The translations under genes and the position numbers were made by a program. From contig NZ_JAODNK010000028.1 in the NCBI RefSeq assembly GCF_025465275.1, forward strand, positions 1 to 64,000: a stretch of 64,000 nucleotides of DNA, written 5' to 3'. Positions 61,838 to 64,000 of the stretch are shown here, piece after piece. Under the pieces are notes generated by a model. It did not search any database, was not told the origin of the DNA, and saw only the letters and a program-made list of their open reading frames with translations. Positions within the stretch are counted from its first letter, which is position 1; each line of letters opens with the position of its first letter. The DNA is from Nocardia sp. GTDB taxonomy: Bacteria; Actinomycetota; Actinomycetes; Mycobacteriales; Mycobacteriaceae.

Positions 61838-62461
61838 TTAGGCGGTATTTCCGGTCGGGTTCCCGGCGCTGAGTTCGGCCGCGACCGCCGCGATTTCGGC
61901 CGTTGACGGGCCGGGTGCGGGGACGAAGGCGGTGCGCCGGTAGTACTGCAGTTCGCGGATCGATTCCTTGATATCCGCGAGGGCGCGGTGCGCGAGACCC
62001 TTCTCCGGCTGGCCGAAGTAGATGCGCGGGTACCAGCGGCGGGCCAGTTCCTTGATGGAGCTCACATCGATCATGCGGTAGTGCAGGTGTGCGTCGAGGG
62101 CGGGCATATCGCGGGCGAGGAAACCGCGATCGGTGGCAATGGAATTGCCGGCCAGCGGCGCGGTCCGCGCGGCCGGGACGTACTGCTTGATGTATTCGAG
62201 CACCTGCCGCTCGGCCTCGGCCATGGTGACGGTCGAGGCGCGCACCTCTTCGGTGAGCCCCGAGCGGGCATGCATCTCGGTGACCACCGGCGGCATGGCC
62301 GCGAGGGCCTCGTCATCGGCGTGGATCACGATGTCCACGCCCTCGCCGAGGATATTGAGCTCACTGTCGGTCACGAGCACGGCCACCTCGATCAGCTTGT
62401 CGCTGTCCAGGCGTAGGCCGGTCATCTCGCAATCCATCCACACCACGTATTTGTCTGACAC
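61838..62461 (-). CDS. orn: Oligoribonuclease
   Basis: 207 residues, DEDDh 3'-5' exonuclease that degrades dinucleotides; essential in many bacteria. [20 protein letters not shown] holds Asp10/Glu12; [20 protein letters not shown] and [18 protein letters not shown], then [11 protein letters not shown] with His/Asp. GTG start 62461. Adjacent to tRNA-His as in other Mycobacteriales. Diverges from the HerA-like gene. Confidence 0.95.
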   Translation of the reverse strand: MSDKYVVWMDCEMTGLRLDSDKLIEVAVLVTDSELNILGEGVDIVIHADDEALAAMPPVVTEMHARSGLTEEVRASTVTMAEAERQVLEYIKQYVPAARTAPLAGNSIATDRGFLARDMPALDAHLHYRMIDVSSIKELARRWYPRIYFGQPEKGLAHRALADIKESIRELQYYRRTAFVPAPGPSTAEIAAVAAELSAGNPTGNTA

Positions 62462-62638
62462 TCGCCAAAGGTTAGTCGTTTTGCTCTCGTTGACCCCCGC
62501 ACCCGGCCGCGTCGGGCCACTCCAGCGATCCGACCGGGCAGTATCGTTCTGGCAGATCCGTGCTTCAGGCGGTCGGCGTTGTTGGCAGGGCAGTTCTCGA
62601 GAGCAGTCGTAGTTGGCAGAGCAGACGGAGGAATCGCG

Positions 62639-64000
62639 ATGACCACCCCGCAGGACAAAGTAGCGGCGGCACGTAAGGCGGCGGAGGACGCGGCGCGGAT
62701 CGCGGCGGAAGCGGCTGCCGCAGTGGATGCCGCGGAGCAGGAAGCAGCCGAACAGGAGGCCGCTGAGAAGGCTGCCGCGAAGGCCGGTACCGACAGCTCG
62801 GCGAGCGCGAAACCCGCTGCCGCGAAAGCTGATTCGACCGCAGGCACAGCGGACGCCGCGGCGTCGCCGGACGAGTCGGCCGCACGCGAGATCGCCGCCG
62901 GCTACGCGTTCGAAGGGCTGGCGCTGGAGCTCGGCACCGTGATCGTGGACGGCAAGGTGCATCCCGATGCGCGCGTGCGGATTCCGATGAAGACCATGAA
63001 CCGGCACGGCTTGGTGGCGGGAGCGACCGGTACCGGTAAGACCAAGACGGTGCAGGGCATCGCCGAGCAATTGTCGGCAGCCGGTGTGCCGGTGGTGGTC
63101 GCCGATATCAAGGGTGACCTCTCGGGGTTGCTGCGGCCGGGTGAATCGAGCGACAAGCTGATCGCGCGGGCCCGGGAGACCGGTGCCGTGGATTGGCAGC
63201 CGTCCGGATTCCCGTGCGAGTTCGTCTCACTGGGCACCGAGGGGATCGGGGTGCCGATTCGCGCCACCATCACCGCGTTCGGCCCGATCCTGCTGTCGAA
63301 GGTGCTGGGGCTCAACGAGACTCAGGAGTCCACGCTCGGGCTCATCTTCCACTGGGCGGACAAGGGCGGGCTGGCGCTGCTGGATCTGAAGGATCTGCGC
63401 TCGGTGATCCAGTTCCTGACCAGCGCCGAGGGCAAGGAGGATCTGAAGGGGATCGGCGGCGTCTCCGCGACCACCGCAGGAGTGATCCTGCGGGCCCTGG
63501 TCAATCTCGAGGCCGATGGCGGCGACACCTTCTTCGGGGAACCCGAGATGGATCCGGCCGACCTCATGCGTACGGCCGGCGGCCAGGGTGTGATCACCCT
63601 GTTCGAGCTGGGTGCGCAGGCCTCGCGGCCGCAGATGTTCTCGACCTTCCTCATGTGGGTGCTCGCGGACCTGTTCCAGACGCTGCCGGAGATCGGCGAT
63701 ATGGACAAGCCGAAGCTGGTCTTCATCTTCGACGAGGCGCATCTGCTCTTCAGCGGAGCGTCGAAGGCGTTCCTGCAGCAGGTGGAGCAGACGGTGAAGC
63801 TCATCCGCTCCAAGGGCGTCGGCGTATTCTTCTGCACCCAGCTGCCCACGGATATCCCGAATTCGGTGCTGTCCCAACTGGGTGCGCGCATTCAGCACGC
63901 GCTGCGCGCCTTCACGCCGGAGGATCAGGCGGCGCTGTCGAAGACGGTGCGCACCTACCCCAAGACCGCCACCTACGACCTCGAAAAGGCGCTGACCTCA
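62639..64000 (+). CDS. HerA/FtsK-like ATPase (DUF853), partial
   Basis: Open to the window end, 454 codons. ATG 62639 with GGAGGA upstream. N-terminal 80 residues are Ala/Glu-rich and coiled-coil-like ([20 protein letters not shown]). Then [20 protein letters not shown] (Walker A), [20 protein letters not shown], and [10 protein letters not shown] (Walker B). Family of helicase-HerA-type DNA translocases, also called DUF853. The function in actinobacteria is not established. C-terminus lies outside the window. Confidence 0.9.
   Translation, partial: MTTPQDKVAAARKAAEDAARIAAEAAAAVDAAEQEAAEQEAAEKAAAKAGTDSSASAKPAAAKADSTAGTADAAASPDESAAREIAAGYAFEGLALELGTVIVDGKVHPDARVRIPMKTMNRHGLVAGATGTGKTKTVQGIAEQLSAAGVPVVVADIKGDLSGLLRPGESSDKLIARARETGAVDWQPSGFPCEFVSLGTEGIGVPIRATITAFGPILLSKVLGLNETQESTLGLIFHWADKGGLALLDLKDLRSVIQFLTSAEGKEDLKGIGGVSATTAGVILRALVNLEADGGDTFFGEPEMDPADLMRTAGGQGVITLFELGAQASRPQMFSTFLMWVLADLFQTLPEIGDMDKPKLVFIFDEAHLLFSGASKAFLQQVEQTVKLIRSKGVGVFFCTQLPTDIPNSVLSQLGARIQHALRAFTPEDQAALSKTVRTYPKTATYDLEKALTS

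Overview
The window is high-GC, densely packed actinobacterial chromosome. Gene content points to Mycobacteriales, most likely Nocardia or a close relative: acpS, an Apa-family antigen, a furA-katG pair, a mycofactocin locus, a mymA-like operon, an Ldt lipoprotein, a Rox-like monooxygenase and oligoribonuclease. The genus is inferred from gene content, not proven.

Layout. 0-10 kb: housekeeping and stress genes (acpS, a TetR regulator, a BCP peroxiredoxin, an Excalibur protein, pirin/MarR, a crotonase, GNAT, an Apa-like protein, MarR/cupin) plus a palindrome-rich stretch beside pirin. 10-14.2 kb: an operon TetR-flavin monooxygenase-SDR-lipase resembling the M. tuberculosis mymA (Rv3083-3085) block. 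14.2-21 kb: a mycofactocin (mft) locus. mftA (a 36-residue precursor), mftB, mftC, mftE, a small unexplained ORF, an SDR, mftF and mftD run on the minus strand and mftR diverges from them; two matching operator-like palindromes lie in the mftA/mftR gap. 21-31.5 kb: a C39-like protein, a DUF6194-like protein and a tandem-MerR regulator, then five regulator/oxidoreductase pairs, each with its own inverted or direct repeat.

31.6-41.6 kb is a 10-kb integrative and conjugative element of the pSAM2/AICE type. It is bounded by a perfect 44-bp direct repeat made of the 3' part of a tRNA-Lys(CTT) gene. It carries int/xis, a rolling-circle-type Rep with an 18-bp hairpin at its 5' end, an FtsK-like Tra protein, a string of small translationally coupled genes, and a regulator-Nudix-HD set. 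The intact tRNA-Lys lies at the right end.

42-60 kb: an L,D-transpeptidase, a cyclase-family hydrolase, furA-katG, an alpha/beta hydrolase, a GT39 glycosyltransferase, an amino acid permease, valine dehydrogenase, a fused indolepyruvate:ferredoxin oxidoreductase with a divergent-side Lrp regulator, and a convergent pair of Tat-exported proteins (cyclase family and bicovalent-flavin BBE oxidase). 60.3-61.6 kb is a small graveyard holding a LAL-type LuxR regulator and a StyA-type monooxygenase, both with large deletions and joined head to head. The window ends with tRNA-His(GTG), orn and the first 454 codons of a HerA-like ATPase.

The best leads for new biology are the small ORF inside the mft operon, the Rep-embedded hairpin and coupled small-gene string of the element, and the palindromic repeat family that encodes the tail of pirin.
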